A DNA stretch of 64,000 nt from Microcoleus sp. FACHB-1515 (GCF_014696105.1 NZ_JACJPO010000041.1:62001-126000); one strand, 5' to 3'. Positions 9,187 through 18,393 are shown, counted from the first letter of the stretch. The notes: a model not told the origin generated them from the letters alone. Translations and numbers: made by a program.

Positions 9187-9801
9187 ATGACGGAATCTGC
9201 GGCGATCGTCATTCCGCAACTGATCGTTGGTTTAGGCAATCCGGGCGCAAAATACGATCGCACTCGCCACAACATCGGCTTTGAGGCGATCGATCGGTTG
9301 GCGCGTACCTGGCAAATTTCGCTGAGCGAAAACCGCAAATTTCAAGGACTGTTTGGCGAAGGACACTTCGGAGCACAAAAAATTCGCCTGCTCAAGCCCA
9401 CAACCTACATGAACCTGTCCGGCCAATCGATCCGCGCCGTCCTCGACTGGTACAAACTCCCACCCGAATCCGTCCTCGTCATCTACGACGACATGGATTT
9501 GCCCGTCGGCAGACTGCGCCTGCGACTCTCCGGCTCAGCAGGCGGACAAAACGGCATGAAATCCGCCATTTCCCACCTCGGAACCCAAAACTTTCCCCGC
9601 CTCCGCATCGGCATCGGCAGCGCCGGACAAAAAGATGCTGTCGGCCACGTCCTCGGCCACTTCTCCCCCACCGAAGCCAAAATCATCACCGAAGTCCTCA
9701 ATCTCACCGTCAGCGCGATCGAACTCAGCCTCAAACAAGGCGTTTCCAAAGCGATGAGTTTGTACAACAATCGATCGATCGAGCTTCCGTCAACAGGTTA
9801 G
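9187..9801 (+). CDS. pth: Peptidyl-tRNA hydrolase
   Basis: 204 residues, Pth1 family, which recycles tRNA from peptidyl-tRNA dropped by stalled ribosomes. The signature VGLGNPGAKYDRTRHNIGF gives Asn18 and catalytic His28. KPTTYMNLSG and YDDMDLPVGRLRLR supply the other active-site Asn and Asp, and GGQNGMKS follows. It sits 2 nt after tatA and is probably cotranscribed with it. Confidence 0.96.
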   Translation: MTESAAIVIPQLIVGLGNPGAKYDRTRHNIGFEAIDRLARTWQISLSENRKFQGLFGEGHFGAQKIRLLKPTTYMNLSGQSIRAVLDWYKLPPESVLVIYDDMDLPVGRLRLRLSGSAGGQNGMKSAISHLGTQNFPRLRIGIGSAGQKDAVGHVLGHFSPTEAKIITEVLNLTVSAIELSLKQGVSKAMSLYNNRSIELPSTG

Positions 9802-9823
9802 GTCAGAAGGCAGGAGGTTCAGA

Positions 9824-9960
9824 AACGAGGGACGCGGCGGGTAAGCAGATGCGTAGCGCCACATTGACACCCACAGACATGCCCTTGCGTAGGGTGCAGG
9901 GAAATGCAATCTCCCTGCCGGGGTTGGAGGTGTGGAGGAGGGGCAGCGCCCCTAGCCTCC
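9824..9960 (-). repeat. Dispersed intergenic repeat, copy 1
   Basis: Read on the minus strand this element runs GGAGGCTAGGGGCGCTGCCC, CTCCTCCACACCTCCAACCCC, then an AGGG/CCCT section, ending near CCGCGTCCCTCG. It aligns along its length with a second copy at 43692-43826 in the opposite window orientation; the best block is a 19-nt identity, CAATGTGGCGCTACGCATC (complement of 9848-9866). An open frame runs through it, but its composition is that of the repeat, so I do not call a gene. It follows pth. Confidence 0.75.
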
Positions 9961-10024
9961 ACTGGCTCGGAAACCAAAAGCCATCAAAAAGGCAAAAAAT
10001 CCGTTTGCCTCCCAAAAGTCCAAC

Positions 10025-11959
10025 CTAGTGACAGCGTTTTTCCTGCTTCGGCAGCGGCGGCACATCCAACGCTGGATTCGCATCAAAAAAGCTGACAGGC
10101 TTGAGCATAAACCCCGAATAAGCCGTCGGCATCACAGGCCAATCCTCCGGACGCGGAATGTGATGATGCCCAAACGTGTACCAAACCACCAGATCGGTGT
10201 TGGCGATCGATCGATCCGCCTGCGTCCACAGAGGCAACCCCTCACCCCCCGGATGCTGATTCGGATAATCCCCCGCCGAATAGCGCTCATTCACAGCATA
10301 CGGCGTCACCCAAAGATGCTTCGTCATAAACCCCGCCCGCTTCAAAATCGGTGAATCCGGATGCGCGAACGGCAAGACATTTTCGCCCGGAACAATCTTG
10401 TAGCCTACTGCCTGACCCAACCGATTCTTCACATTCGGATTCACCACCTTCCAATAGCGAGCCGTCAGCGGATCGATCAGCCGTTGCGCCGCCTGCTCCG
10501 TTTCCAGCAGCGTCGGAACCGCATAAAACGCATTGCCATACGGATTTTCTGCCCCCATTGGTTCCGCTTCCGTATTCACTTCATAAACCGAATTTTCGCA
10601 GCCGTCCAAATCAAAATCCAGCCGCAAACTGAAGAAATGCTGATGATTAATTGCATTCACTTCCGGTGCAACCACCGTGCCGTATTTCGGCTGATCGGCC
10701 AGCGCACCAACCAGCAGAATTCCAGTCAGCTTGACTTCATATTGAATCGTGCCGTCCTGGTAGAAATACCAGAAGAAAGCGTATTCATAATTATCGACAG
10801 TCGCGATGAAGGAAAGGGCGAGACGACGCGATCGCCTCACTTCAACAGCATCCCGCCGCCAATCCGTGTGCTTCCACAACATGCCGAAATCTTCTTCATG
10901 CAGACAAACCGCATTTTTAATCGTAGAAACTTCGCCGCGACTGTTCGTCAAATGCGCGTCAAAATAGCGAATCTCACCCACACAATCGCAGCCATATTCC
11001 AGCGAATTCGCCAGCATTCCCACGCCATGCTCACCCACATCAAACGCATTTTTGCGATAGTGCTGCGGACGCGGATCGCCATACGGCACAACCATTTCAG
11101 CGAGCGAAACGCGATAGAGAATCGATCGCAGCCGTCCTTGATCCTCATAGCCAACCTGATAGAGAACCAGTCCTTCTCGCGGCGTAAACCCAATTCGCAT
11201 TCGCCATTTTTGCCAGCGAATTTCGTGACCATCGATCGAAAAGCTCACTCCTTCCGGCTGCGTAATTTGCAAAGGCTTGATATCCGATCGCAAACTTGGC
11301 TGAAACTGCGGTTCATACTCTCCAGTTTCCGGCGGAACCGGAACAATCCCCAAATCTTCAATTTGCACAACCTCCATTTTGTTGAGGTCAACCACTGGAA
11401 TTAAACCATCGATCGGACGTGCATAAAAATTGCTTTCCGGCGTCGATCGGACATAACACAAACAGCGCGACAATCGCACACCTTCTTCATCTTCGATGCC
11501 AAAATGCCCGATCGCCCAAGGATCAACCACGACCGATTCAAGCGTCAAATTACGCTTGGCAATGGCGGCTTGAAAATCCGGATGCGCCTTTACCGCCGCT
11601 TCGCATTCGGATAGCTCATCCGCCATAATATTCGGCTGAATATCAGGAACATGCTTCCAATCAATGACTGTTTGCTGAGTGAGCGACACGATCGCTTCAA
11701 AGGCTTCCCCGGTTTGATTGTTCAGCAAAATTAAGAAAGCTTGGCGATCGAATTGATCGCCAGATTGAAAGTTCAAAACGAACTCTTTCGGCGGTTCATG
11801 CAGCGTCACACAGGGGAAGCGAAACGTTTCACCCACATTCTGAGCCGTCCGAACGATCGCCACTGCCGCCGCCACTTCTTCGGATCCCAACGGCTCCAGC
11901 GGATGCTTCACTTCGGGCAGGTTCACCAGCTTCGTCGAAAAATTTTGTGTGACTGTCAT
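10025..11959 (-). CDS. Primary amine oxidase (copper/topaquinone)
   Basis: 644 residues, the size of bacterial copper amine oxidases, which oxidise primary amines such as tyramine or phenylethylamine to aldehyde, ammonia and H2O2. The cofactor motif NYEY places the topaquinone-forming Tyr at 391. The expected copper ligands are His439 and His441 (NHQHFF) and His600 in HHHIPRPEDWPVMP. The probable catalytic base is Asp307 in NAFDVGEHG. No signal peptide is seen, so it is probably cytoplasmic, unlike periplasmic E. coli TynA. It stands alone, divergent from the LtrA-family gene. Confidence 0.9.
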   Translation of the reverse strand: MTVTQNFSTKLVNLPEVKHPLEPLGSEEVAAAVAIVRTAQNVGETFRFPCVTLHEPPKEFVLNFQSGDQFDRQAFLILLNNQTGEAFEAIVSLTQQTVIDWKHVPDIQPNIMADELSECEAAVKAHPDFQAAIAKRNLTLESVVVDPWAIGHFGIEDEEGVRLSRCLCYVRSTPESNFYARPIDGLIPVVDLNKMEVVQIEDLGIVPVPPETGEYEPQFQPSLRSDIKPLQITQPEGVSFSIDGHEIRWQKWRMRIGFTPREGLVLYQVGYEDQGRLRSILYRVSLAEMVVPYGDPRPQHYRKNAFDVGEHGVGMLANSLEYGCDCVGEIRYFDAHLTNSRGEVSTIKNAVCLHEEDFGMLWKHTDWRRDAVEVRRSRRLALSFIATVDNYEYAFFWYFYQDGTIQYEVKLTGILLVGALADQPKYGTVVAPEVNAINHQHFFSLRLDFDLDGCENSVYEVNTEAEPMGAENPYGNAFYAVPTLLETEQAAQRLIDPLTARYWKVVNPNVKNRLGQAVGYKIVPGENVLPFAHPDSPILKRAGFMTKHLWVTPYAVNERYSAGDYPNQHPGGEGLPLWTQADRSIANTDLVVWYTFGHHHIPRPEDWPVMPTAYSGFMLKPVSFFDANPALDVPPLPKQEKRCH

Positions 11960-12109
11960 ACAAAATAAATGGAACAGATAAATTGAAGAGATTTGCTGTG
12001 TTCAGCGATCGCGCCTCTTTCTTCACAAGGCGGATTCTTTCACGCTACAGCCAGCAGGCAATTTTCGGCAAATGGGCAAGCGCCCGCTTCCACTTAGCAG
12101 TGCGACAAT

Positions 12110-12157
12110 CACTAAATCTTGATTGTTATCATTCACTAAATCTTGATTGTTATCATT
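12110..12157. repeat. Perfect 24-bp tandem duplication in the ltrA-like upstream region
   Basis: The unit CACTAAATCTTGATTGTTATCATT occupies 12110-12133 and again 12134-12157 with no mismatch, followed by another CAC. It ends only 18 nt before the start codon of the downstream gene, in the position of an operator or leader duplication. The core TGATTGTTATCATT loosely resembles Fur-family boxes, but the dyad is imperfect. Confidence 0.8.
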
Positions 12158-12175
12158 CACTGCGGAGTCAAGCCT

Positions 12176-13357
12176 ATGACTAGCTGGCTGCAACCGCCTC
12201 GGCTGCGGGTTGGCGAAGAAGCCCCCCGTCATGCGACCTGGCTAGAACTGTTTTATGACTTAGTGTTTGTCGTGGCCGTGTCGCAACTGGCGCACAACCT
12301 CAGCGACGACACGTCGATAGTGGGATTTGTCGGATTTGTTGCGCTATTTCTGCCCGTCTGGTGGACGTGGATTGGCGCAACGTTTTACGCCAATCGCTTC
12401 GACAGCGATGATATCAGCCGTCGTCTGCTGATGGGCATTCAGATGTTGACGATCGCCGCGCTTGCTGTCAACGTGCATCATGGACTCAGCGATACTTCCG
12501 TCGGGTTTGCCCTGTCATATGTGGCGGCTCGCATCGTGCTGATTGGCGAATATCTGCGGGCGGGTCGATCGATTCCCAGTGCTCGCGGCCTGACGACGCA
12601 CTTCGCGATCGGGTTTTCGATCGCCGCCGCTTTGTGGGTGATTTCCATTTTTGTGCCGATCCCAATTCGGTTTGGCCTGTGGGCGATCGCGCTGCTGATT
12701 GATTTTGCCACGCCGATCACCGCAGCCAGATATCAGCGAAATTTGCTGCCGGATTTGGAACATTTGCCGGAGCGATTTGGCCTGTTCACGATCATTGTGC
12801 TGGGCGAAGCGATCATCGCCGTTGTGAATGGCGTTTCAGAAATGGAGTGGGACGGCTGGAGCGAAATTACGGCAGCGTTGGGATTTGTCTGCGCGTTTTG
12901 CTTGTGGTGGATCTACTTTGAAAATGTTGGCAGTGCGGCACTGCGAGCAGCAGGTGAAACCGGACGCCTTCGCGTCTTTCAAGTGTGGCTCTTCGGCCAT
13001 TTGCCGCTTGTCATCGGACTGGCAGCGGCGGGAGTCGGCGTTGAGCATTTGATTTTGGCCGAGTCCAATGCACCGCTGTCCACGCTCGATCGCTGGCTGG
13101 TGTGCGGCTCACTCGCTTTGTGCTTCTTATCGCTAGCGCTGCTGCACCGTACAGGCGTGATTTTCTTTTGCAAATCGAGAACGCGCCATCGAATTGCGGC
13201 GGCGATCGTCCTGCTGGTTCTTGCCATTGCTGCTGTCAACTGGTCGCCAGTCGCGATCGCGCTGACGGTGGCGATCGTCTGCATCAGTCAAGTCGGACTC
13301 GATCTCTATCAAGGTCATCCCGCTGGCTGGCAAAAAGACGAATCACCGCTGGCCTAA
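12176..13357 (+). CDS. Low temperature requirement A (LtrA) family membrane protein
   Basis: 393 residues, about ten hydrophobic segments. The N-terminal stretch HATWLELFYDLVFVVAVSQLAHNL is the LtrA-family hallmark, and the mid-protein ERFGLFTIIVLGEAII motif recurs in the family. The original LtrA came from a Listeria growth-at-low-temperature screen; the biochemical role is unknown, so the gene symbol is left out. Start ATG 12176 is preceded by CGGAG. An in-frame ATG at 12143 lies inside the 24-bp repeat and is unlikely. Confidence 0.82.
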   Translation: MTSWLQPPRLRVGEEAPRHATWLELFYDLVFVVAVSQLAHNLSDDTSIVGFVGFVALFLPVWWTWIGATFYANRFDSDDISRRLLMGIQMLTIAALAVNVHHGLSDTSVGFALSYVAARIVLIGEYLRAGRSIPSARGLTTHFAIGFSIAAALWVISIFVPIPIRFGLWAIALLIDFATPITAARYQRNLLPDLEHLPERFGLFTIIVLGEAIIAVVNGVSEMEWDGWSEITAALGFVCAFCLWWIYFENVGSAALRAAGETGRLRVFQVWLFGHLPLVIGLAAAGVGVEHLILAESNAPLSTLDRWLVCGSLALCFLSLALLHRTGVIFFCKSRTRHRIAAAIVLLVLAIAAVNWSPVAIALTVAIVCISQVGLDLYQGHPAGWQKDESPLA

Positions 13358-13373
13358 CTTTGTGTTTGAAACT

Positions 13374-13406
13374 GCCGCCGTTCGCCCTGCACCAACGGCG
13401 GCTTTT
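13374..13406 (+). terminator. Rho-independent terminator after the LtrA-family gene
   Basis: GCCGCCGTT (13374-13382) pairs perfectly with AACGGCGGC (13394-13402) and is followed by TTTT. It lies 17 nt after the stop codon. Confidence 0.85.
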
Positions 13407-13452
13407 GTGAGGTTCGATACCGTTTCGGGACGGCACGATCGCACCAATCCGA

Positions 13453-13761
13453 TCAGCGCGAACTCACATCGTCCGACTGAAGCGGAATGCGCTTGGTCAA
13501 CATCCGCATGAACTCACCGGGATTTGGCGTCGGGATCAACGGTGTCCATTCGGCAGAGTGCGCGATGCTGGCGCAATGCAGCAGATGCACAAATCGATCC
13601 ACGACGGGACGCGACCCGACTGCCAACACGCGCAGCACTTCCGGGTCATTCACGGGCGGCAAAAACACGGGGCGCGGCGGTTCGGGTTCGATCGGCAAGA
13701 ACGGTTCCGGTAGCTCAAACGGTTCGATCGCGTCGTAGTCTCTGTAGTTTTCGTAAGTCAT
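13453..13761 (-). CDS. Small Pro/Glu-rich hypothetical protein
   Basis: 102 residues starting MTYENYRDYDAIEPFELPEP, with a proline/acidic-rich N-terminal third and a more ordered C-terminal part (VNDPEVLRVLAVGSRPVVDRFVHLLHCASI). It looks like a conserved small cyanobacterial protein but I cannot name a family. The open frame extends another 26 codons upstream; I chose ATG 13761 because the extension is basic and unlike the rest, with a weak AGAGAC ribosome site upstream. It converges with the LtrA-family gene. Confidence 0.55.
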   Translation of the reverse strand: MTYENYRDYDAIEPFELPEPFLPIEPEPPRPVFLPPVNDPEVLRVLAVGSRPVVDRFVHLLHCASIAHSAEWTPLIPTPNPGEFMRMLTKRIPLQSDDVSSR

Positions 13762-13839
13762 TCGATCGTCTCTACTAATGGGCACGTGAGAAACGCAGCG
13801 GCGGATCGCACCCATCCGCTGCACCCTGCCTCCATGCAC

Positions 13840-14121
13840 AACGAAGCCGCCTCACTGCGTACAGCAAGACGGCTAGCAGATACAATCGAAGCTAGCCTTC
13901 AAGCTGGCGAGATCAGTTTTGAGGGTTAGTTCCTTGGGTGTGTTGGTAGCACTCCCTTGGAACGCTTCGGCGCATCGGAAAAAGCGATAACTGAGGCTAC
14001 AACGTCTGGAGGATTTTTGCAAGAGGGGGCGATCGGGAACGGAGCAGCTTTGCTGGCCGCGCAGCTTGCAAAACGGTATCGAACTGGGTCAAAGACAATT
14101 AAGAAAAGACGAACATTTCGA
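13840..14121. other. Intergenic stretch with no supported gene
   Basis: Between the small Pro-rich gene and the tandem repeats there is no ORF with a good start and coding character. A 69-codon plus-strand frame (13957-14166, beginning at TTG) has a low-complexity Ala/Gly run (GAIGNGAALLAAQLAKRY). It could be a gene remnant, but nothing supports translation. Confidence 0.4.
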
Positions 14122-14245
14122 CCTAATCACCTCAAGCAGCATATTGTGCGGAAAGGTTCGGCCTAAACGCCAAACACGGATGTTATGCAGAATGATTCGG
14201 CCTAATCACCCGCTACGGGATGTTGTGTGGAAGCTTTCCACCTAA
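14122..14245 (+). repeat. Three degenerate ~40-bp tandem repeats beginning CCTAA
   Basis: Units begin CCTAAT at 14122, CCTAAA at 14162 and CCTAAT at 14201, with a fourth partial CCTAAT at 14241; periods are 40, 39 and 40. Each unit contains a TTRTGYRGAA-like block and most end in TTCGG; the last contains GTGGAAGCTTTCCAC, a small hairpin. They directly precede the AT-rich unknown gene. Confidence 0.75.
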
Positions 14246-14297
14246 TAATTGTTAGCTAGAAACCCAGGCTTTAGTTCTTCAACTTTCTTTATTAAAC

Positions 14298-15188
14298 ATG
14301 AAACCTGAAATAATAATCTCTGAAGATGAGCAAAAGTTACTTGAAGAATCACCTGAGGAACTTCTTGAAGATATTCGCAATGTTGTTAATACTTACACAA
14401 AAAACCGCCAGGATCGACTTCCCAAAATTACATCACTTGTTCAGCGTGAGTTAAAACTTCTTGACTTTGCATTTGCAAATGTCTTGACACTCTGGATAAT
14501 CTTCCATTCAAGGCAAAATGATGATATTCCTATGCTCTGGTTCAATGACAATAAGTTGACATCACTATGCTTTACAAGCTTGCTCCAAAATATAGCTGAT
14601 TCAATCAGTATTATTCGGAATTTAAGTGGTGCTGGGAATCATTCACGTTTGGTATTTAGATATTTGGTAGAGACGTTTGATCTCACTATTGCTTGTGCTG
14701 GTGATGAAGCTACTCTTATGGATTTTATAAAGTCATTTGATGCTAAAGAAGACACCTTGAAACACTGGCGGAAAAACCTTTCACCTGGACGAATACGAAA
14801 GACTCTTAGCAATATTGAGATGAACATGATCGGTGCTGAGCCTGAAATCGTCGCGCATCTACATGAGATGAGAAAAGATACTTATTCATGGCTGTCAAGG
14901 GCTGGACATGTCGATTTCATCGCGTACATCGGGGATTCAGTTACAGATAGCTACGTGGAGATGGCGACTGCAACCCTTCGCTCTTTGCTTCAATATTTAG
15001 CTTGTTCTCAAACATTTTTTGCTACTCTTCTAATAGGCAAACATCGGTGGTTTTCTGAGCTAGAAAACGATAATTACACTCCTGATGATGTGGAACGACA
15101 GCTTCTTGAGAAAAAATGTTTGATAAGAATAAAGCGTTTTGCAGATGACTACACCATATACAGACGTGAACAAGAAGACGTATTTTAA
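14298..15188 (+). CDS. AT-rich gene of unknown function, probably acquired
   Basis: 296 residues, soluble, largely helical, with an acidic start (SEDEQKLLEESPEELLEDI) and a middle section (LLQNIADSISIIRNLSGAG, then LVFRYLVETFDL) reminiscent of DUF5677-type proteins of unknown function; that resemblance is weak. Base composition and codon use (many AAA, TTT, ATA) differ sharply from the GC-rich neighbours. It is bracketed by the CCTAA tandem repeats upstream and an attC-like inverted repeat 35 nt downstream, an arrangement like a mobile gene cassette. No clear Shine-Dalgarno is seen. Confidence 0.65.
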   Translation: MKPEIIISEDEQKLLEESPEELLEDIRNVVNTYTKNRQDRLPKITSLVQRELKLLDFAFANVLTLWIIFHSRQNDDIPMLWFNDNKLTSLCFTSLLQNIADSISIIRNLSGAGNHSRLVFRYLVETFDLTIACAGDEATLMDFIKSFDAKEDTLKHWRKNLSPGRIRKTLSNIEMNMIGAEPEIVAHLHEMRKDTYSWLSRAGHVDFIAYIGDSVTDSYVEMATATLRSLLQYLACSQTFFATLLIGKHRWFSELENDNYTPDDVERQLLEKKCLIRIKRFADDYTIYRREQEDVF

Positions 15189-15222
15189 GAGCGTATTGAA
15201 GGGCAATCGGCGTGCCTCTCAG

Positions 15223-15305
15223 CTAACAACGCTGTTGCAGCGGATTGTTGGGTTCTGCTTGTAGGGGAGCAAGGTTGATCTGTAACCGTTGAACAGCAAC
15301 GTTAG
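15223..15305 (+). repeat. attC-like imperfect inverted repeat downstream of the AT-rich gene
   Basis: The 5' arm CTAACAACGCTGTTGCAGCGG (15223-15243) matches the complement of the 3' arm CCGTTGAACAGCAACGTTAG (15286-15305) with small bulges, around a 42-nt centre. The ends CTAAC and GTTAGG and the bulged arms resemble integron attC sites. The R'' consensus is not perfectly met, so I keep attC-like as an inference. Confidence 0.55.
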
Positions 15306-15403
15306 GTTTCCATTGATGAATGCCGAAATTTGCTGAGATATTCTTTTTTGTCATGTTTGATTAAAGTTCAGTTCCGCTACTGTGGCTGAAACTGTCCAAA
15401 CAA

Positions 15404-15440
15404 CAAAAATCGCTCGACCATCGTAAAGACGATCGAGCGA
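15404..15440 (-). terminator. Rho-independent terminator of sir
   Basis: On the minus strand TCGCTCG-ATCGT pairs with ACGAT-(GGT)-CGAGCGA around CTTT and is followed by TTTTTG. It lies about 25 nt beyond the sir stop codon. Confidence 0.8.
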
Positions 15441-15464
15441 AACAAAACGAATTCAACTTCAAAC

Positions 15465-17381
15465 CTACTCGATCGTATTCAGATAAGCTTCGATCGCTTT
15501 AGACGAAATTTCGCTCATGTGAACGCCTTTTTCTGTGGCGTGTTTCTTGAGGCGATCGTACACCTCATCGCGAATGCCGACCCGATATTTGCCGCGCACT
15601 TTGGCGGGTGTGGGCTGATAGGCAGCGGCATAGCGACGCAGGGCATCAAAGCCGACGCGATCGCAAAAATCACCGAAGCTTTCCGGCTCGACGCGCTCTT
15701 GCTTTTCCTGCTTGAAGTAGACAAACAGCGGCTCTAGGGCAGCTTCAAGATTGTCGATGTGCAGATTGTCGAGATACGGCTGAGCGAGGCGGGTTTGGTG
15801 CGGGTCGGCTCCCAGCCAGATCTGGTAGCTGCTGGGCGACTGACCGACAAAGCCAAGTTCTGCAAGATACGGACGAGCGCATCCGTTCGGGCATCCGGTC
15901 ATGCGGGTGACGAAATGTTCTTGCTCCAGTCCGACCTTGTCGAGCAGGGCGCGGATGCGATCGAGAATTCCCGGCATCGCCCGCTCCGATTCGGTGACGG
16001 CAAGGCCGCAGGTCGGCAGGGCGGGGCAGGCCATCGAATAGCGGACGAGGGGATCGATCGCCGTTTCCATTTTGATGCCGCAGCGATCGAGAATCGCCTG
16101 AATGTCCGGCTGAAGTTCCGGATCGATATCGTAGAAAACCAGGTTGTGATTGGCAGTCAGGCGAATCGGCAGCGCATATTCTTCTTCGATTTCGCGCAGA
16201 GCGGTTTTCAGCTTCAGCGTTTCTGTATCGTGGATGCGACCGTTTTCGATCGAAATGCCCAGAAACAGTTGACCATCGCCTTGATCGTGCCAGCCCAAGA
16301 AATCTTTGTACTTCCAGTCGGGTAAGGGATGGAACGGCTGAAACGATTTGCCCCAAAAGCTTTCGACAACGCTGCGGAATTTTTCGACGCCCCAATCGTT
16401 GATCAGATATTTCATGCGGGCGTGGCGGCGGTTGACGCGATCGCCATAGTCGCGCTGCGTGGCAACGATCGCCTTCATCACGTCGTAGATGTCATCTTTT
16501 TCGACGTAGCCAATTTCGTCGGCAATTCGCGCAAAGGTTTCTTCTTTGTTGTGCGTCCGTCCCAAGCCGCCGCCTGCGTAGACGTTGAAGCCTTGCAGTT
16601 CGCCTTGGTCGTTGGTGATCACGACGAGCGAGACATCTTGCGAGAACAGATCGATCGAGTTGTCGCCCGGAACCGTGATGGCGCACTTGAATTTGCGCGG
16701 CATGTAGTACGTGCCGTAGATCGGCTCTTCGCCTTCGTGGAAGACTGTGCCGTTGCCGTTGCGACTCAGCGCGGCTTGAATTTCAGGATTGGGTTCTCCG
16801 GTAATTGCCCGTTCGCCGTCCAGCCAAATTTCGTAGTAGGCTCCGGTGCGAGGCATCAACAGATCCGCGATGTTGTCCGCATATTCACGGGCGATCACGT
16901 ATTCGGGCTTGTCTTTGTACGGTGCGGGCGGAGCCATGACGTTGCGGTTGAGGTCGCCACATGCGCCCAAAGTCGAACCCATGTTGCGAACGATCGTGGC
17001 GATCGCTGCCTTCAGATTCTTCTTCAAAATGCCGTGAATTTGAAAGCCCTGACGAGTCGTGACGCGCAAGGTGTGATTGCCAAACGAATCGCTCATCTCG
17101 TCCATCGCCAGATAAAGCTGCGGCGGAATGAAGCCGCCTGCGTTGCGCGTCCGCAGCATGAACTGGTAGTCTTTCTCCTGCCCCTTGATGCGGTTGTCGC
17201 GGTTGTCTTGCTGGTAGGAGCCGTGAAACTTGAGGATCTGAATGCCTTCTTCGGTGAAGTGCGTGGTGTCTTGCAGAATTTCGGTAGCGACAGGTTCGCG
17301 CAAGGCGTGACTACGCTCTTTGATGCCTTCCATTTTGGAAGACTTTTGCACGGGCGAAACGGGAGTGGGAGTGTTGACCAT
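15465..17381 (-). CDS. sir: Ferredoxin-sulfite reductase
   Basis: 638 residues. It reduces sulfite to sulfide with electrons from ferredoxin, using siroheme and a [4Fe-4S] cluster. The four cluster Cys are C452 and C458 in [12 protein letters not shown] and C497 and C501 in [11 protein letters not shown]. The N-terminal region ([30 protein letters not shown]) is typical of plant and cyanobacterial Sir rather than nitrite reductase. The catalytic core ends near residue 585. The remaining ~45 residues ([19 protein letters not shown], then a second helix) resemble a ribbon-helix-helix DNA-binding unit. It stands alone with its own terminator. Confidence 0.93.
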   Translation of the reverse strand: MVNTPTPVSPVQKSSKMEGIKERSHALREPVATEILQDTTHFTEEGIQILKFHGSYQQDNRDNRIKGQEKDYQFMLRTRNAGGFIPPQLYLAMDEMSDSFGNHTLRVTTRQGFQIHGILKKNLKAAIATIVRNMGSTLGACGDLNRNVMAPPAPYKDKPEYVIAREYADNIADLLMPRTGAYYEIWLDGERAITGEPNPEIQAALSRNGNGTVFHEGEEPIYGTYYMPRKFKCAITVPGDNSIDLFSQDVSLVVITNDQGELQGFNVYAGGGLGRTHNKEETFARIADEIGYVEKDDIYDVMKAIVATQRDYGDRVNRRHARMKYLINDWGVEKFRSVVESFWGKSFQPFHPLPDWKYKDFLGWHDQGDGQLFLGISIENGRIHDTETLKLKTALREIEEEYALPIRLTANHNLVFYDIDPELQPDIQAILDRCGIKMETAIDPLVRYSMACPALPTCGLAVTESERAMPGILDRIRALLDKVGLEQEHFVTRMTGCPNGCARPYLAELGFVGQSPSSYQIWLGADPHQTRLAQPYLDNLHIDNLEAALEPLFVYFKQEKQERVEPESFGDFCDRVGFDALRRYAAAYQPTPAKVRGKYRVGIRDEVYDRLKKHATEKGVHMSEISSKAIEAYLNTIE

Positions 17382-17621
17382 TGCGGCGATAAAGCGAATT
17401 CAAAGGCGAGATTACTACAATAATCCGATCGACATTAGGGAGAATTGTCAGTATCGATCTTAGCATCGCATCGATCGACTCGTGAGCAAGCAAATATCAC
17501 GAAAGATTTCAGATCTTCACAAGTTCAATTGCCAAAGATTTCCAGCTTGCGACTGATGCGACCGCCTGCTGTTTTCGCGTTCGATCGCACTACGTTCCGT
17601 TCTTTTCATCGCTTTACGGTT

Positions 17622-18188
17622 ATGAACCGCTCTGCAAAACTGGCTGGATTTGTCGGCGCGATCGGCCTACTCGGATTTTTGCCGTTCATCGTTCTTTCGC
17701 AAACGTCATTTTTGCGGCCTCAAGAACCTCAAGCAAATACTCCGGTCATCACGCCAGAGGAGCATACTGAACTCAAACAGCAGATCGCCCAATCGACTGA
17801 ACTGAATTTGCGTGTCAGCTTGAGTCAGCGCGAAGTCGGACTCTATCGCGGCGATCGCTTGATGAAAACTTATCCGATTGCGATCGGTCAACAGGGCTGG
17901 GAAACACCAACCGGAACATTTGAAGTGATGCAGATGATTCAAAACCCCATTTGGATTCACCCCATGACCGATGAACAAATCGGCGCAGACGATCCAAATA
18001 ACCCACTCGGGGATCACTGGATCGGCTTTTGGACAGACGGCAGAAATTCGATCGGCTTTCACGGCACATCAAACCCAGATTCAGTCGGGGCGGCAACTTC
18101 GCACGGCTGTTTGCGTATGTTCAATCCAGATATTGAAGAACTGTTTGCAATCGTTCAACCCGGAATGAAGGTGACGGTGACGCGATAG
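17622..18188 (+). CDS. L,D-transpeptidase (YkuD domain)
   Basis: 188 residues with an N-terminal membrane anchor or signal (LAGFVGAIGLLGFLPFIVL). The YkuD domain spans roughly 60-188, with SHGCLRM carrying catalytic His161 and Cys163 and upstream IGFHGTSNPDSVG. Such enzymes make 3-3 peptide crosslinks or attach proteins to peptidoglycan in the periplasm. The frame is open 59 codons further upstream, but ATG 17622 starts the hydrophobic segment. The divergent spacer with sir probably holds both promoters. Confidence 0.85.
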   Translation: MNRSAKLAGFVGAIGLLGFLPFIVLSQTSFLRPQEPQANTPVITPEEHTELKQQIAQSTELNLRVSLSQREVGLYRGDRLMKTYPIAIGQQGWETPTGTFEVMQMIQNPIWIHPMTDEQIGADDPNNPLGDHWIGFWTDGRNSIGFHGTSNPDSVGAATSHGCLRMFNPDIEELFAIVQPGMKVTVTR

Positions 18189-18393
18189 TTTTCATACAGA
18201 TGGGAGAGCACACCTCTACCTGCTAAATCGATCGATCTCGCACTCCAGGCAGATAAACGATCGCAGAAATACTTATTACAGTGCATAGATAGTCGCTGTG
18301 CAACGACATCAGCGTGAGTCATAAGATTCTAAGTTTATCTTTCGCTTTATTTCTTAATTTTCTAGCTCGTATTCAACGCATGGAGGGAACGAA

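Noticed and set aside
9803-10015. 70-codon minus-strand frame with GC-rich translation
   Set aside because: It lies within the dispersed repeat and shares its composition; no ribosome site.
10361-11404. 347-codon open frame antisense to the amine oxidase gene
   Set aside because: Arg/Asn/His-rich translation without domain features, wholly within the oxidase gene.
13957-14166. Possible 69-residue Ala/Gly-rich peptide
   Set aside because: TTG start, no ribosome site, and runs into the tandem repeats; kept only as a possible remnant.
14122-14245. CCTAA tandem repeats as a CRISPR array
   Set aside because: Units are only three, degenerate, and contiguous without spacers.
16329-17423. 364-codon open frame antisense to sir
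   Set aside because: High GC and HIP1 bias keep this antisense frame open; the sense strand encodes an unmistakable sulfite reductase.
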